Shown piece by piece: positions 63,286-64,000 of a stretch of 64,000 nt of DNA (positions are counted from its first letter, which is position 1; each line of letters starts with the position of its first letter). The notes below the pieces were generated by a model. That model saw only the letters and a program-made list of their open reading frames with translations, was not told where the DNA came from and made no database searches. Origin of the DNA: Robinsoniella peoriensis. GTDB lineage: Bacteria; Bacillota; Clostridia; Lachnospirales; Lachnospiraceae. The translations under genes were made by a program, and so were the position numbers. The stretch is from contig NZ_JTGN01000007.1 of NCBI RefSeq assembly GCF_000797495.1, forward strand, positions 161,654 through 225,653. The letters are read 5' to 3'.

Positions 63286-64000
63286 ATGTTTGCCAAAATA
63301 AAAAAAACACTCAAAGAAACAAAAGGCTTCACATTATTAGAAATGATTTCCGTAATCACCGTTGTAGCTATCATAGGTACAATCGTAACAGTAGCCGTAT
63401 ACGGCTATATGGTAACCGCATATATGCTCAAAGCAAATCAAACAGCGGAAACTGTTTTTTACGCTGCGCAGAATTATCTGACACAGCAAAAAGATATGGG
63501 TGCATTAGAACAATTTAATGAGCGCATTTCTACATATGATACCGGACTAAACACTGCCAGAATGGAAGACATATTGCAGTTAAATGGTTATTTTCCGGAT
63601 GATGATCCCAGTGTTAAAGAGGAGTGGGAGAAGAACCATAACAGCAGTAAAATAGTCTCCGTATTTGTTAATAGTAAGAAGGGATATTTAGGAAACAGAG
63701 AAGACATGTCATCAAAGGATAATGATCTGTATTTTTATAATCCTTTCTGGACAGAGATCATCGAACCAAGTATAAAGGATGAGAACATTACCGATCATTG
63801 TTTTTTACTGGAATATGATGAGGCAACCGGTATCGTTCTTAGCGTTTTTTATTCCGAAAAAATAGATGATTTTTGCCGTAAACCATCTATTTATCCATAT
63901 GAACTGAATAGCAGCGAAAAATATAACGTGGTAAAACGCGATACCAAAAGTCTGAAAGAAAAACGTCAGGGCTACTATGGAATCAGTATGTCCAACTATG
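63286..64000 (+). CDS. Pilin-like protein with type IV prepilin signal (3' partial)
   Basis: Open at the right edge; 238 residues are visible. ATG 63286 follows AAAGGATG. Prepilin site KETKG/FTLLEMISVITVVAIIGTIVTVAVYGYMV, with Glu at +5. The soluble part is large (over 200 residues) with LTQQKDMGALEQFNERIST and IVSVFVNSKKGYLGN, much bigger than PilA, so it is a minor pilin or a tip adhesin carried on a pilin stem. Confidence 0.85.
   Translation, partial: MFAKIKKTLKETKGFTLLEMISVITVVAIIGTIVTVAVYGYMVTAYMLKANQTAETVFYAAQNYLTQQKDMGALEQFNERISTYDTGLNTARMEDILQLNGYFPDDDPSVKEEWEKNHNSSKIVSVFVNSKKGYLGNREDMSSKDNDLYFYNPFWTEIIEPSIKDENITDHCFLLEYDEATGIVLSVFYSEKIDDFCRKPSIYPYELNSSEKYNVVKRDTKSLKEKRQGYYGISMSNY

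Overview
The window looks like chromosome from a low-GC, spore-forming anaerobe of the Clostridia, most likely a Lachnospiraceae gut bacterium. The reasons are the A+T-rich intergenic DNA, GGAGG ribosome sites, a cotJABC spore-coat operon, a Trp T-box leader with a TrpXYZ-type ABC transporter, an anaerobic ribonucleotide reductase activase (nrdG), BspA-like leucine-rich and Lys-rich fibronectin-type surface proteins, and a Gram-positive type IV pilus locus. I could not run any database search, so family calls rest on motifs read by eye.

Layout. 1-9288 is the right end of a prophage: a tail-fibre gene with an S74 auto-cleaving chaperone domain (open at the left edge), three likely cargo genes (a secreted leucine-rich-repeat protein, a small secreted protein, an NTF2-like protein with its own terminator), two phage-type small genes and a tyrosine integrase next to the 3' end of a tRNA-Glu gene. 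9596-16696 holds a 1943-residue secreted protein with lamin-tail and metallophosphoesterase domains, followed by a secreted ComEC-like metallo-beta-lactamase-fold protein. 16869-33353 is core chromosome: parE-parC, then rimP-nusA-ylxR-ylxQ-infB-rbfA-nrnA-truB-ribF, rpsO and pnp, with structured leaders before rimP, rpsO and pnp. infB carries a large Gln/Gly/Asn repeat block.

33437-50114 is a mixed accessory stretch: a Big2/FnIII secreted protein, a YhgE/Pip membrane protein with a small partner, a TetR regulator with a condensation-type acyltransferase behind a 36-bp perfect palindrome, the Trp T-box and transporter, nrdG, dut, tRNA-Ala, YitT, an acetyltransferase and a HAD phosphatase, and cotJABC, whose CotJB has a long Cys-Gly-Pro repeat arm. 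50292-53752 encodes an FtsW/RodA-type protein and feoAB.

54107-64000 is a type IV pilus locus running off the right edge: three pseudopilins, pilC, a fused pilM-pilN, pilO, prepilin peptidase (opposite strand), pilB, pilT, the major pilin and the start of a further pilin-like gene. Together it encodes pilin processing, the inner-membrane platform, the extension and retraction motors and the fibre subunits, with no outer-membrane secretin, as expected for a monoderm cell.

No wholly unknown defence or mobile system is evident. The least explained items are the repeat arms in IF-2 and CotJB, the TetR/acyltransferase unit, the ribosome-site-sequestering repeat before the prophage LRR gene, and the LTD-phosphoesterase/ComEC-like pair.
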